Shown here: one piece after another, positions 30,555-40,400 of the stretch
How positions within the stretch are numbered: the stretch's first letter is position 1
How the letters are laid out: every line of letters starts with the position of its first letter
Assembly (NCBI RefSeq): GCF_028621715.1
Contig: NZ_CP117466.1
Location: forward strand, 186,001-250,000
DNA length: 64,000 nucleotides
Direction of reading: 5' to 3'
Source of the DNA: Paracoccus marcusii
GTDB lineage: Bacteria; Pseudomonadota; Alphaproteobacteria; Rhodobacterales; Rhodobacteraceae
Program-made: the position numbers and the translations under genes
The notes under the pieces: generated by a model
Told to the model about the DNA's origin: nothing
The model's database searches: none
What the model saw: the letters and a program-made list of their open reading frames with translations, nothing else

Positions 30555-31120
30555 TATCCGACCTCTTTCATGACATTCTGCAGGGAAGCGAGCTTCGAGC
30601 GGACCGAACTGTCGATCATCTGCGAGCCCAACTTGACAATCATGCCGCCGATGAGGGTCTCATCGACGCGCGTGTTCAGCTTGACCGTCTTGCCGGATTT
30701 ATCGGCCAGGGTCTGTTTCAGGCGGTCCATTTGCGCATCGGTCAGCGCGATGGCGCTGGTGACGTCGGCGGTGACCTCGCCCCGCTCCGTGGCGATCAGC
30801 TCCGCCAGGCGGGCGGTCAGCTGCGGCAGCACGAACAGGCGGCGATTCTTCGCCATCAGCTGCAGCGTGTTGGCCAGCACCGGCGACAGGCCCATGCGGG
30901 TCGACAGCGCGCCGATCGCGGCCGCCTGCTGGTCGCGGGAATAGATCGGGCTGGCGATCAGGTCGCGCAGCTCGGCGCTGTCGTGCAGGGCGGCGTTCAG
31001 ATCGTCGGTCTGGGTGGCCAGGGCGTCCATGCCCCCGCTTTCCTTCGCGATCTCGAAGACGGCCTGCGCATAGCGTCCGGCGATGCTCTGGGAGATGGAA
31101 ACAGAGTTGGCCACGGTCAT
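30554..31120 (-). CDS. atpH: F1F0 ATP synthase delta subunit (OSCP)
   Basis: Peripheral-stalk subunit that clamps alpha to the b subunits, 188 residues. The helical N-terminal domain contains [15 protein letters not shown] (about residues 11-25). The C-terminal portion has the signature [30 protein letters not shown] (in part). First gene of the F1 operon. The F0 genes (atpIBEF) are in another locus in this order of bacteria and are not in the window. A 14-base palindrome lies just before the start. Confidence 0.94.
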
Positions 31121-31128
31121 CCTTTACG

Positions 31129-31142
31129 GTTTGCGCAAACCC
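31129..31142 (-). promoter_or_regulatory. 14-base palindrome upstream of atpH
   Basis: GGTTTGCGCAAACC is a perfect palindrome ending eight bases before the atpH ATG and adjoining its ribosome site (GTAAAGG). It could be an operator or a short leader hairpin controlling entry of ribosomes; no known consensus is matched with confidence. Confidence 0.35.
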
Positions 31143-31393
31143 CGCTGGCGGGCCGGGCTGCTGCCTGGTCTGTCGCGGGGTGCGGGTCGCGGTCGCGCGG
31201 CTGATGGAAGGTCGCGCGCAAATCTGGGGCGTCTCTAGCAGGTGATTTGACGCCCGGCAACCGTCCAGGGCCCTGAAACGCGGGCCTTTGCGACAAACGG
31301 CGCAGGATCGGCGAAACCCCACGGGGACAGCGCTAACACCCCGCATCCCGGGCCCGCGCACCGTGCGGCAGGATGTCGCATCAGAGGCCGGTT

Positions 31394-32167
31394 TCAGTCG
31401 ATTTCGCGGGCCGTCGGGGCGGCTTGCGGACGCGGTCGGGCCACCCCGTCCAGGATCTCCAGCGGACTGGGCACATGGATTCGCACCCCGGGGCCGACCG
31501 GCGCGCGGGCATGCTTGGACAGTTCGACCATGATGACGCCGGCGATCAGCACCCGGCTGATCCGCGCGCCGGTGCGTTCCCAGAACTGGGCGCTGCGCAG
31601 CCAGAATCGCCGGTCCGAGGGCGGGATGTAGATGGCGCTGCCATGCCAATCGGGCTGGAACCCCGCGCGGCGCATCTGCGCCTCGATCTGACCGGTGGTG
31701 TAGGACCGGCCAAAGCCGAAGGGCGTGCGGTCCGATGCGGCCCACAGGCCCGCCCGGTTCGGCACCATCAGCATCATCCGCCCGCCCGGACCCAGGCAGC
31801 GCCATGCCTCGGTCAGCAGTTCGCGGGGATGCTCGCTGGTCTCCAGGCCGTGCAGCATGACCAACCGGTCCAGGCTGCCGGTCTGGATGGGCCATGCGGT
31901 CTCGTCGCACAGGACGGCATGGTTGGGCATGCCCGCGGGCCAGCCCATCACCCCCTGCGGGCCGGGCATCAGCGCGGTCACCCGCCGCGCGGTCGGCAGA
32001 TAGGGCCGCAGCATCGGCGCCGCGAACCCGAACCCCGCCACGGTCATGCCGCTGCTGCGCGCAGGGTCCCACCGCGCCGTCAGCCGGTCGCGCAGGATCC
32101 GCTGGACCACGCGCCCCAACGCCCGCTGGTAATAGAACCGTCGCAGCTGGTCGATGTCGTGGTGCAT
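31394..32167 (-). CDS. Class I SAM-dependent methyltransferase
   Basis: Methyltransferase of 257 residues with a Methyltransf_11-like core. The glycine-rich region GMTVAGFGFAAPMLRPYL (about 40-57) is a variant of motif I. LDRLVMLHGLETSEHPRELL matches motif II to III, and CLGPGGRMMLMVPN is the post-III strand. The C-terminus (about 180-257) has RRFWLRSAQFWERTG and a Pro/Arg-rich tail. The substrate is unknown. It is divergent from gloB with 57 bases between the two starts, a pairing often seen in this bacterial order. Confidence 0.82.
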   Translation of the reverse strand: MHHDIDQLRRFYYQRALGRVVQRILRDRLTARWDPARSSGMTVAGFGFAAPMLRPYLPTARRVTALMPGPQGVMGWPAGMPNHAVLCDETAWPIQTGSLDRLVMLHGLETSEHPRELLTEAWRCLGPGGRMMLMVPNRAGLWAASDRTPFGFGRSYTTGQIEAQMRRAGFQPDWHGSAIYIPPSDRRFWLRSAQFWERTGARISRVLIAGVIMVELSKHARAPVGPGVRIHVPSPLEILDGVARPRPQAAPTAREID

Positions 32168-32224
32168 TGCGCGCAGGTCCCGGTTTTGACAGGCTCAGGT
32201 GAACACATGGTCAAGGATTTGCCA

Positions 32225-32971
32225 ATGCCGCTGGAACTGGTCACGCTGCGCTGTCTCAAGGACAACTATGCCTATCTGCTGCATTCCGACGCGGGCACCG
32301 TGCTGATCGACGCGCCCGAGGCCATGCCGGTCCTGACCGAGCTGGAGGCGCGGGGCTGGGGGCTGGACGCGATCCTGCTGACCCATCACCACGACGACCA
32401 CATCCAGGCCGTGCCGGAGATCGTCGCCGCCACCGGTGCCCGGGTCATCGGGGCCGCCGCCGATGCGCATCGCCTGCCGCCGCTGGACGTCAGCGTCGCG
32501 CCAGGAGAGCCGCTGGAGGTTCTGGGCGAACCCGTCCACGTGATCGACGTGTCGGGCCATACCGTGGGCCACGTGGCGTTTCATTTTCCGGACAGTGCGA
32601 TGGCCTTCACGGCCGACAGCCTGATGGCCCTGGGCTGCGGCCGCCTGTTCGAGGGCGACCCTGCGATGATGTGGGACAGCCTGTCGCGGCTGAACGCCCT
32701 GCCCGGCGACACGCTGATCTGTTCGGGGCACGACTATTGCACGGGCAACGGCGCCTTTGCCCTGTCGGTCGATCCCGACAACGCGGCGCTGCAGGACCGC
32801 TTGTCAGCCATCGCCGAAGCGCGCATCCCTTGCGCCCCCGCCACGCTGGAGGTGGAGCGGGCAACGAACCCCTTCCTGCGCCCCGCCGCGCTGGCGCCTG
32901 CGATTGGGATGGCGGGGGCTGACGACGCGCAGGTCTTTGCCCGCCTGCGCCGGCTGAAGGACGATTTCTGA
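32225..32971 (+). CDS. gloB: Hydroxyacylglutathione hydrolase (glyoxalase II)
   Basis: Metallo-beta-lactamase-fold enzyme of 248 residues that hydrolyses S-D-lactoylglutathione to lactate and glutathione. The dinuclear metal motif THHHDDH (His54, His56, Asp58, His59) is present, with VSGHTVGHVAFHF, the bridging Asp in FTADSLMALGCGRLFEG, and the third His in SGHDYCTGN. The C-terminal glutathione-binding part ends TNPFLR. Start: the ATG at 32225 gives the family N-terminus MPLELVTL and has AAGGATTT upstream; an ATG at 32207 with AGGTGA is a real alternative that adds six residues. Confidence 0.92.
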   Translation: MPLELVTLRCLKDNYAYLLHSDAGTVLIDAPEAMPVLTELEARGWGLDAILLTHHHDDHIQAVPEIVAATGARVIGAAADAHRLPPLDVSVAPGEPLEVLGEPVHVIDVSGHTVGHVAFHFPDSAMAFTADSLMALGCGRLFEGDPAMMWDSLSRLNALPGDTLICSGHDYCTGNGAFALSVDPDNAALQDRLSAIAEARIPCAPATLEVERATNPFLRPAALAPAIGMAGADDAQVFARLRRLKDDF

Positions 32972-33187
32972 GGCCTGCGGCATCGGCGCGCGGGGGCGTG
33001 CCGGCCCCGCGCTTGAAATGCGGGCTTTGCGACATCACATCTGCCTCAAGCGTGGGAAAATCGTGGCACCTGTCTGAAAAATCACTTGAAGCCGAACGAA
33101 ATCCACCAAATCTTAACCCTACCGTGACAGTCTGGGCAGGTGGGCCGCGAACAGCCCATACCGCCAGCCGACTGACAGGAGACGACC

Positions 33188-35512
33188 GTGCCAAGTTTCT
33201 CGACCTCCCTGGAACAGGCCATTCACCAGGCGCTTGCGCTGGCGAACGAACATCGACACGAGCTTGCGACGCTGGAACACCTGTTGCTGGCGCTGACCGA
33301 GGAACCCGATGCGGTCAAGGTCATGCGCGCCTGCAACGTGGACCTCGAGGATCTGCGCAAGACGCTGGTCGATTTCATCGAGGATGACCTGTCGACCCTG
33401 ATCACCGACGTCGAAGGTTCGGAGGCCGTGCCCACGGCCGCGTTCCAGCGCGTCATCCAGCGCGCGGCGATCCACGTGCAAAGCTCGGGCCGGCAGGAGG
33501 TCACCGGCGCGAACGTGCTGGTCGCGATCTTCGCCGAGCGCGAATCGAATGCGGCCTTCTTCCTGCAGGAGATGGACATGACCCGTTACGACGCGGTCAA
33601 CTTCATCGCCCATGGCGTGGCCAAGAACCCGTCCTTCAACGAGCCCCGCAAGGTGGTCGGATCGGAGGAGCCGGTCGAGCAGAGCAAGGCCGAGGCCGCC
33701 CCCGACCCCAAGGACGAGACCGCGCTTGGCAAGTACTGCGTCGATCTGAACGTCAAGTCCAAGAAGGGCGACGTGGACCCGTTGATCGGACGCGAATCCG
33801 AGGTCGAGCGGGCCATTCAGGTCCTGTGCCGCCGGCGCAAGAACAACCCGCTGCTGGTGGGTGATCCGGGCGTGGGCAAGACCGCCATCGCCGAGGGCCT
33901 GGCGCTGAAGATCACCCGCGGCGAGACCCCCGAGGTCCTGGCCGGGGCGACGATCTTCTCGCTGGACATGGGCGCGCTGCTGGCCGGCACACGCTATCGC
34001 GGCGACTTCGAGGAGCGGCTGAAGGCCGTCGTCAAGGAACTGGAGGCGCATCCCGACGCCATCCTGTTCATCGACGAGATCCACACCGTCATTGGAGCGG
34101 GCGCGACCTCTGGCGGGGCGATGGATGCGTCGAACCTGCTGAAACCCGCGTTGGCGGGCGGCAAGCTGCGCTGCATGGGCTCGACGACCTACAAGGAGTA
34201 TCGCCAGCACTTCGAGAAGGACCGCGCGCTGAGCCGCCGGTTCCAGAAGATCGACGTGAACGAGCCTTCGGTGCCGGACACCATCAAGATCCTGATGGGC
34301 CTGAAGCCGCATTTCGAGGCGCATCACGACCTGCGCTATACCAATGACGCGATCAAGTCGGCGGTGGAACTGGCGGCACGCTACATCAACGACCGCAAGC
34401 TGCCTGACAGCGCGATCGACGTCATCGACGAGGCCGGTGCCGCCCAGCATCTGGTCAGCGAGAGCAAGCGCCGCAAGACGATCAGCCCCAAGGAGATCGA
34501 GGCCGTCGTGGCCAAGATCGCCCGCATCCCGCCCAAGAACGTCAGCAAGAACGACGCGGAGGTCCTGCGCGATCTGGATGCCGGTCTGAAGCGTGTCGTG
34601 TTTGGCCAGGACAACGCCATCGAGATGCTGTCCAGCGCCATCAAGCTGGCCCGTGCGGGCCTGCGCGAGCCCGAGAAGCCCATCGGCAACTACCTGTTCG
34701 CGGGCCCGACCGGTGTCGGCAAGACCGAGGTGGCCAAGCAGCTGGCCTCCAGCCTGGGGGTCGAGCTGATCCGCTTCGACATGTCGGAGTACATGGAGAA
34801 GCATGCCGTCAGCCGCCTGATCGGCGCGCCTCCGGGCTATGTCGGCTTCGACCAGGGCGGCCTGCTGACCGACGGCGTGGATCAGCACCCGCATTGCGTG
34901 CTGCTGCTGGACGAGATCGAGAAGGCGCATCCGGATGTGTTCAACATCCTGCTGCAGATCATGGATGCGGGTCGCCTGACCGACCATAACGGGCGGACCG
35001 TCGATTTCCGCAACGTGATCCTGATCATGACCTCGAATGCGGGCGCCGCGGATCAGGCCAAGGCCGCGATCGGCTTCGGCCGCGACCGGCGCGAGGGCGA
35101 GGACACGGCCGCGATCGAGCGGACCTTCACGCCCGAGTTCCGCAACCGTCTGGATGCGATCATCTCCTTTGCGCCGCTGTCGCGCGACGTCGTGGTCCAC
35201 GTCGTCGAGAAGTTCGTCCTGCAACTGGAAGCGCAGCTGATGGACCGCAACGTCCATATCGAACTGACACCCGAGGCTGCAAACTGGCTGGCCGAAAAGG
35301 GGTACGACGACCGCATGGGCGCCCGCCCCCTGGGCCGCGTGATCCAGGAAAGCATCAAGAAGCCCTTGGCCGAGGAATTGCTGTTCGGACGCCTGACCAA
35401 GGGTGGCGTGGTGCGCGTCAAGATCGAGGACGACAAGCCGGCCTTCGACATCACCGGCCCCGATGCCCCACGGATCGGCAAGTCCAAGACACCCTTGCTG
35501 ACAGCTGAATAA
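33188..35512 (+). CDS. clpA: ATP-dependent Clp protease ATP-binding subunit ClpA
   Basis: AAA+ unfoldase that feeds proteins into ClpP, 774 residues. An N-terminal Clp_N double repeat occupies about 1-140 ([20 protein letters not shown]). The first AAA+ module has [16 protein letters not shown] and the second [15 protein letters not shown]; Walker B is [14 protein letters not shown]. The IGFGRDR loop after the second module is the ClpP-docking tripeptide, confirming ClpA over ClpB. Start is GTG with CAGGAGACGACC upstream. No clpS lies directly upstream, unlike many bacteria. A terminator follows. Confidence 0.96.
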   Translation: MPSFSTSLEQAIHQALALANEHRHELATLEHLLLALTEEPDAVKVMRACNVDLEDLRKTLVDFIEDDLSTLITDVEGSEAVPTAAFQRVIQRAAIHVQSSGRQEVTGANVLVAIFAERESNAAFFLQEMDMTRYDAVNFIAHGVAKNPSFNEPRKVVGSEEPVEQSKAEAAPDPKDETALGKYCVDLNVKSKKGDVDPLIGRESEVERAIQVLCRRRKNNPLLVGDPGVGKTAIAEGLALKITRGETPEVLAGATIFSLDMGALLAGTRYRGDFEERLKAVVKELEAHPDAILFIDEIHTVIGAGATSGGAMDASNLLKPALAGGKLRCMGSTTYKEYRQHFEKDRALSRRFQKIDVNEPSVPDTIKILMGLKPHFEAHHDLRYTNDAIKSAVELAARYINDRKLPDSAIDVIDEAGAAQHLVSESKRRKTISPKEIEAVVAKIARIPPKNVSKNDAEVLRDLDAGLKRVVFGQDNAIEMLSSAIKLARAGLREPEKPIGNYLFAGPTGVGKTEVAKQLASSLGVELIRFDMSEYMEKHAVSRLIGAPPGYVGFDQGGLLTDGVDQHPHCVLLLDEIEKAHPDVFNILLQIMDAGRLTDHNGRTVDFRNVILIMTSNAGAADQAKAAIGFGRDRREGEDTAAIERTFTPEFRNRLDAIISFAPLSRDVVVHVVEKFVLQLEAQLMDRNVHIELTPEAANWLAEKGYDDRMGARPLGRVIQESIKKPLAEELLFGRLTKGGVVRVKIEDDKPAFDITGPDAPRIGKSKTPLLTAE

Positions 35513-35517
35513 GCGCG

Positions 35518-35548
35518 AAAGGCCCCGCCACCACGGCGGGGCCTTTTT
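35518..35548 (+). terminator. clpA terminator
   Basis: AAAGGCCCCGCC and its complement enclose a 5-base loop and are followed by TTTTT. A typical intrinsic terminator a few bases past the clpA stop. Confidence 0.88.
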
Positions 35549-35614
35549 CGTCATGGGCCGACGTTCCTGAATGCCGCCGCCCATGAACCAGAACCGACGA
35601 TCACGACAAGGGAT

Positions 35615-35669
35615 GCGGGGGCGACGCCCCCCGCGCGGGGCGGGCCCCCTCGATGGGGGTCCGCCCCGC
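35615..35669 (-). terminator. Double GC hairpin after pabC
   Basis: Two adjacent stems lie just past the pabC stop: GCGGGGGCG...CGCCCCCCGC (one bulged base) and a 15-pair stem from 35635 to 35669, with one G-U pair. No strong U-tract follows. It may terminate mfd-pabB-pabC transcripts or be a copy of a dispersed palindromic repeat. Confidence 0.5.
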
Positions 35670-35675
35670 TCCCGA

Positions 35676-36332
35676 TCAAGGTGTAATCAGCCGTGCCGGG
35701 ATCAAGCCGCGTAAGGCATTGCCGCAGTAAAGCTGGCCGTGCTGCAGATCCGCCACCGTCAGCACGGCCTCCTGTGCCCGACCATCGGCCAGCAGCGTCT
35801 CGCGCAGGACGCCTGGCAGCAACCCGCTGCGCGACGGCGGCGTCAGCAGGCGACCATCGCGGCGCAGGAAGATGTTGGAGATGGTGCCCTCGCACAGCTC
35901 CCCGTCTGCGTTCCTCAGCAACCCTTCGTCGATGCCGGGGGGCAGCGCCGCGCGGGTGGCGTCATAGATCGGTCGGTGCGATGTCTTGATCCGCAACCAT
36001 GGGTCGCCCGCCTCAAGGCGCATGTCCGACAGGACCACCCGCCAGACCGCCGGGTTCGGCGGCAGCGGCGCATGGGTCAGGGCGACCTGCCCTGCCTGAT
36101 CGACCGACAGCCGCGCCCGAAGAACCGCACCACCCGGCAGCCCCGCCAACGCCGCCGTGACGCTGTCTTCGTCCAGCGAGATCCCGGTCGCCGCGCAGCC
36201 GCGGCGCAGACGTGCCAGATGACGCGGCCACAGGGGGATACGGCCGTCCGCCTCGGCGCGCATGGTCTCGAAGACGGTCAGGCCGTCGGGGATCGGCCCA
36301 AGAATGCGGCCTTGCACAATGCTTCCTCCCAT
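35676..36332 (-). CDS. pabC: Aminotransferase class IV (aminodeoxychorismate lyase-like)
   Basis: PLP enzyme of about 218 residues. The fold-type IV markers are visible: WPRHLARLRRG near residue 35, the Schiff-base Lys in WLRIKTSHRPIYDA (about 113-126), the Glu in GELCEGTISNIFL, and LLPGVLRETLL. Position after pabB makes 4-amino-4-deoxychorismate lyase for p-aminobenzoate the best guess; other class IV aminotransferases are possible. The ATG shown overlaps pabB by 55 bases, unusually long; a GTG at 36315-36317 shortens that only slightly. The start is therefore uncertain. Confidence 0.75.
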   Translation of the reverse strand: MGGSIVQGRILGPIPDGLTVFETMRAEADGRIPLWPRHLARLRRGCAATGISLDEDSVTAALAGLPGGAVLRARLSVDQAGQVALTHAPLPPNPAVWRVVLSDMRLEAGDPWLRIKTSHRPIYDATRAALPPGIDEGLLRNADGELCEGTISNIFLRRDGRLLTPPSRSGLLPGVLRETLLADGRAQEAVLTVADLQHGQLYCGNALRGLIPARLITP

Positions 36333-37408
36333 TCGGACCCGGCTTGGCTGTCATGCACGATGCCGCCGCCGACATTCAGGCGCAACATTCCCGGCGTTTC
36401 CACCCAAGGGGACCGGATCGCCACGCTGAACCGCATAGGCCCCGCCGGATCGACCCATCCGATGGCCCCGCAATAGACCTCGCGCGCGGCGCCCTCCAGT
36501 TCGGCAATGATCTGCATCGACCGGACCTTGGGCGCTCCGGTGATCGACCCGCAGGGAAACAGCGCCGCCAGGATCTGTGCCAGCCCCGCGTCGGGCGCCA
36601 GCTGACCCTGCACCGTCGAGACCATCTGATGCACGGTGGCATAGGTCTCGACATGGAACAGCTGCGGGACGCGAACGGTGCCGGGCAGGCAGATGCGGCT
36701 GATGTCGTTGCGCAGCAAGTCGACAATCATCAGGTTCTCGGCCCGGTTCTTGGCCGATCCGTGCAGCGCCTGCGCAGCCTGCGCGTCATTTGCCGGGGTG
36801 TCGCCGCGGGCGGCCGTGCCCTTCATCGGGCGGGTGGTGATGCGCCTGTCAGCATCGACGGCAAAGAACAGCTCGGGCGAGCGCGACAGGACGACCGGCC
36901 CTCCCAGATCGACAAAGGCCCCCTCGCCCACCGGCTGTCTGGCGGCCAGCGCAGCATAGATCGCCAGGGGATCACCCTCGACCTCGGCCTGCAGCGGGAA
37001 TGTCAGGTTGATCTGATAGGTGTCGCCTGATTCGATCAGCCCGTGCACGGTCGCGATGGCCGCGTCATAGCGCGCGCGATCCCAAAGGGGGCGCACCGCG
37101 CCGATGGCGACGCCGTCAGGCGACGGCAGGGGATCCGCCGGGTGCGGGCCGTCAAAGACCCCCATCAGGATCAGCGGCATCCGCCGGTCCGCAGGCATCA
37201 GCCCGGCCAGCCGCGGGATCAGCGCGTGACCCAGTTCATAGGACAGATACCCCGCCAGCCAGCAACCCCGCTCGGTCGCCGCCTGCATCGCGGCCAGGGC
37301 CGGGCCCACGCCCGCCGCGCTGTCCGCCCGGATGATCGCCTGCGGGGCGCGGAACAGCGTACCATCGCCCAGGGGCCCGGTGTCGAACCGGATCTGCCCG
37401 CCCGTCAC
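36278..37408 (-). CDS. pabB: Aminodeoxychorismate synthase component I
   Basis: Chorismate-binding enzyme of 376 residues that makes 4-amino-4-deoxychorismate for folate. The lysine-type active site PMKGTAARG, SGDTYQINLTFPLQAE, NRAENLMIVDLLRNDISRI and the C-terminal FPCGSITGAPKVRSMQII are all intact; the Lys in PMKGT separates PabB from anthranilate synthase TrpE, which has Thr there. Start is GTG, overlapping the mfd stop in GTGA. It is the middle gene of an mfd-pabB-pabC overlap chain. The glutamine amidotransferase partner PabA is not in the window. Confidence 0.9.
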   Translation of the reverse strand: MTGGQIRFDTGPLGDGTLFRAPQAIIRADSAAGVGPALAAMQAATERGCWLAGYLSYELGHALIPRLAGLMPADRRMPLILMGVFDGPHPADPLPSPDGVAIGAVRPLWDRARYDAAIATVHGLIESGDTYQINLTFPLQAEVEGDPLAIYAALAARQPVGEGAFVDLGGPVVLSRSPELFFAVDADRRITTRPMKGTAARGDTPANDAQAAQALHGSAKNRAENLMIVDLLRNDISRICLPGTVRVPQLFHVETYATVHQMVSTVQGQLAPDAGLAQILAALFPCGSITGAPKVRSMQIIAELEGAAREVYCGAIGWVDPAGPMRFSVAIRSPWVETPGMLRLNVGGGIVHDSQAGSEWEEALCKAAFLGRSPTA

Positions 37409-40400
37409 GTGGCGGCCTTTTTCGCGGCGGCGCGGCCTTCCTTGATCTTGGCGGCCAGATCGCGGGCCACGGCAAAGGCGCCCTTGATGCGTTCGCCGTC
37501 GGTGGCAAAATCGCGTTTCAGCACGATCTTGTTGTCGGTGACCTTGGCGGTGCCGCGTTCGTCGGACAGGAAATCGACCAGCCCGGCAGGGTTGGGGAAC
37601 TTGTCCTGATGGAACTGCACCGTGATGCCCTTGGGGCCCACGTCCAGCTTGGCGATGTTGGCGCGTTTCGCCATCGCCTTGATGCGGATCACCAGCAGCA
37701 GCGTGTTCACCTCACGCGGCAGCGGGCCGAAGCGGTCGATCAGCTCGGCCGCAAAGCCCTCCAGCTCGACCTTGGTCGTCAGGTCGGCCAAGCGACGATA
37801 CAGGCCCAACCGCACGTCCAGATCGGGGATATAGCTGTCGGGAATGGTCACCGGCACGCCCAGGTTCAGCTGCGGCGCCCATTCATCCTCGGGCGTGCCC
37901 TCCAGCTCTCCGGATTTCAGCTTGGCGATCGTCTCCTCCAGCATGGCCTGGTACAGCTCGAACCCGACCTCCTTGATGTGGCCCGACTGCTCCTCTCCCA
38001 GAAGGTTGCCGGCACCGCGCAGGTCAAGGTCCTGGGACGCCAGGTTGAAGCCCGCGCCCAGGCCGTCGATGTTGCCCAGGAACTTCAGCCGCCGCATGGC
38101 CTGCGGCGTCAGCGGCGCCCGCGGCTTGGTGGTCAGGTACGCATAGGCCCGCGCCTTGGAACGACCCACGCGACCGCGGATCTGGTACAGCTGCGACAGG
38201 CCGAACATGTCGGCGCGCCAGACGATCATCGTGTTCGCGGTCGGGATATCCAGCCCCGATTCGACGATGGTCGTGGCCAGCAGCACATCGTGGCTGCCGT
38301 CGTAGAAGGCGTTCATGCGGCTGTCCAGGTCACCCGCCGCCAGCTGGCCATGCGCCACGATATAGCACAGCTCGGGCATGTTCTCGGTCAGCCAGTGCTC
38401 GATCTCGGGCAGGTCGGTCAGGCGGGGCACGACAAAGAACGACTGCCCGCCGCGATACTTCTCGCGCAGCAGCGCCTCGCGGATGGTGACGGTGTCGAAT
38501 TCGCTGACATAGGTGCGGATCGCCAGGCGGTCGACCGGCGGCGTGCCGATCACAGACAGGTCGCGCACCCCCGTCAGCGACAGCTGCAGCGTGCGCGGAA
38601 TGGGCGTCGCGGTCAGGGTCAGCACGTGGATGTCGCTGCGCAGCTCCTTGAGCCGCTCCTTGTGGCCGACGCCGAAATGCTGCTCCTCGTCGATGATGAG
38701 CAGGCCCAGGTTCTTGAACCGCACGCCCTTGGCCAGCACTGCATGAGTGCCCACGACGATGTCCACGCTGCCGTCCGACAGGCCGGTGCGGGTGGCCGAC
38801 GCGTCCTTGGCACTGACAAAGCGCGACAGCGGGCGGACGGTGATGGCGGTGCCGCGAAACCGTTCGACGAAGCTGCGGTAGTGCTGGCGGGCCAGCAGGG
38901 TCGTGGGGGCCACGACGGCGACCTGCATCCCCTGGCTGGCCGCGATGAAGGCAGCGCGCATGGCGACCTCGGTCTTGCCGAACCCCACGTCGCCCACGAT
39001 CAGGCGGTCCATCGGGCGGCCGATGGCCAGATCGCCGGCCACGTCCTCGATGGCGGACAGCTGGTCGTCGGTCTCGCTGTAGGGGAAGCGCGCGGCAAAG
39101 GCCTGCCACTCGTGATCGTCGGGCTCCAGCACCGGGGCGGGACGCAGCAGGCGTTCGGCGGCGACGCGCATCAGCTTGTCGGCGATCAGCTTGATGCGTT
39201 CCTTCAGCTTGGCCTTGCGGGCCTGCCAGGCACCGCCGCCAAGACGGTCCAGCAGACCTTCCTCGTGGCCATAGCGCGACAGCAGCTCGATGTTCTCGAC
39301 CGGCACGAACAGGCGGTCGCCGCCCGCATATTCCAGCGCCACGCAGTCATGCGGCACCTTCATCGCCATGATCGTCTCGATGCCGGTATATCGACCGATG
39401 CCGTGTTCGACATGCACGACCAGATCGCCCGGCGACAGGGTCTGGGTATCCTTCAGGAAGTTGTCGGCCTTGCGCCGTTTCTTGGCGCCACGGATCAGCC
39501 GGTCGCCCAGCACATCCTGTTCCGAGATCACCGCCAGCCGCCCCAAGGCGCTGCCGTCGGCCACGAAACCCTCGTCCAGGGGCCAGACGGTCAGGCCGAT
39601 GCTGCCGGGCTGGTCCGGCAGGTCGCGGATGTCCGCGATGGGCTTGGCCCCGGCCAGCCCCTCGTCCGTCAAAAGACCGGACAGGCGTTCGCGTGCGCCG
39701 TCGGAAAAGCTGGCGATGATGACGCGATGGGTGCGTGCCAGCGCCTTGACGTGATCGGCCAGCGCGCCGAACAGGTTGATCTGCTCGGCCTGGCGTTCGG
39801 GGGCAAAGTTGCGCCCCTGCCGGCCGCCCGCGTCCAGCACGCCCGGCCCGGGCGGCTGCTGCAGGACCGACAGGCGCAGCACCCGGTGCGGGGCCAGCCA
39901 GGCGTCCCATTCGACATCGGTCGGAAACATCGCGTCGGGTGGCACGGGTTTGTAGACCGTGTCGGCCCGCCCCTTGGCGGCCATCGCGGCGCGACGCGCC
40001 TCGAACTGTTCGCGGACCATCGTGCGGCGGGCGTCGATCACCTGGCCGATATGATCGTCCAGCACCACCGACGCGCCGGGGGCATAGTCGAAAAGGCTCT
40101 CCATCCGGTCGTGAAACCACGGCAGCCAATGTTCCATGCCGGCCATCTTGCGGCCCGCGCTGACGCTTTCGTACAGCGGATCGCTGGTCCCGCCGCCGTA
40201 TTCGGTGCGATAGCTTTGCCGGAACCGGGTGATCGAGGGTTCGTCCAGGATGACCTCGGACATCGGCGCCAGCTCGATCCGGTCCAGCTTTTCGGTGGTG
40301 CGCTGCGTGTCGGGATCGAACCGCCGCGCGCCGTCCAGCACGTCGCCGAACAGGTCCATGCGGATCGGCCCGGTGGTGCCGGGGGGATAGATGTCGATGA

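Noticed and set aside
33012..33120. Heat-shock (RpoH) promoter before clpA
   Set aside because: CTTGAA occurs at 33012 and 33085, but no matching -10 element lies at a proper distance.
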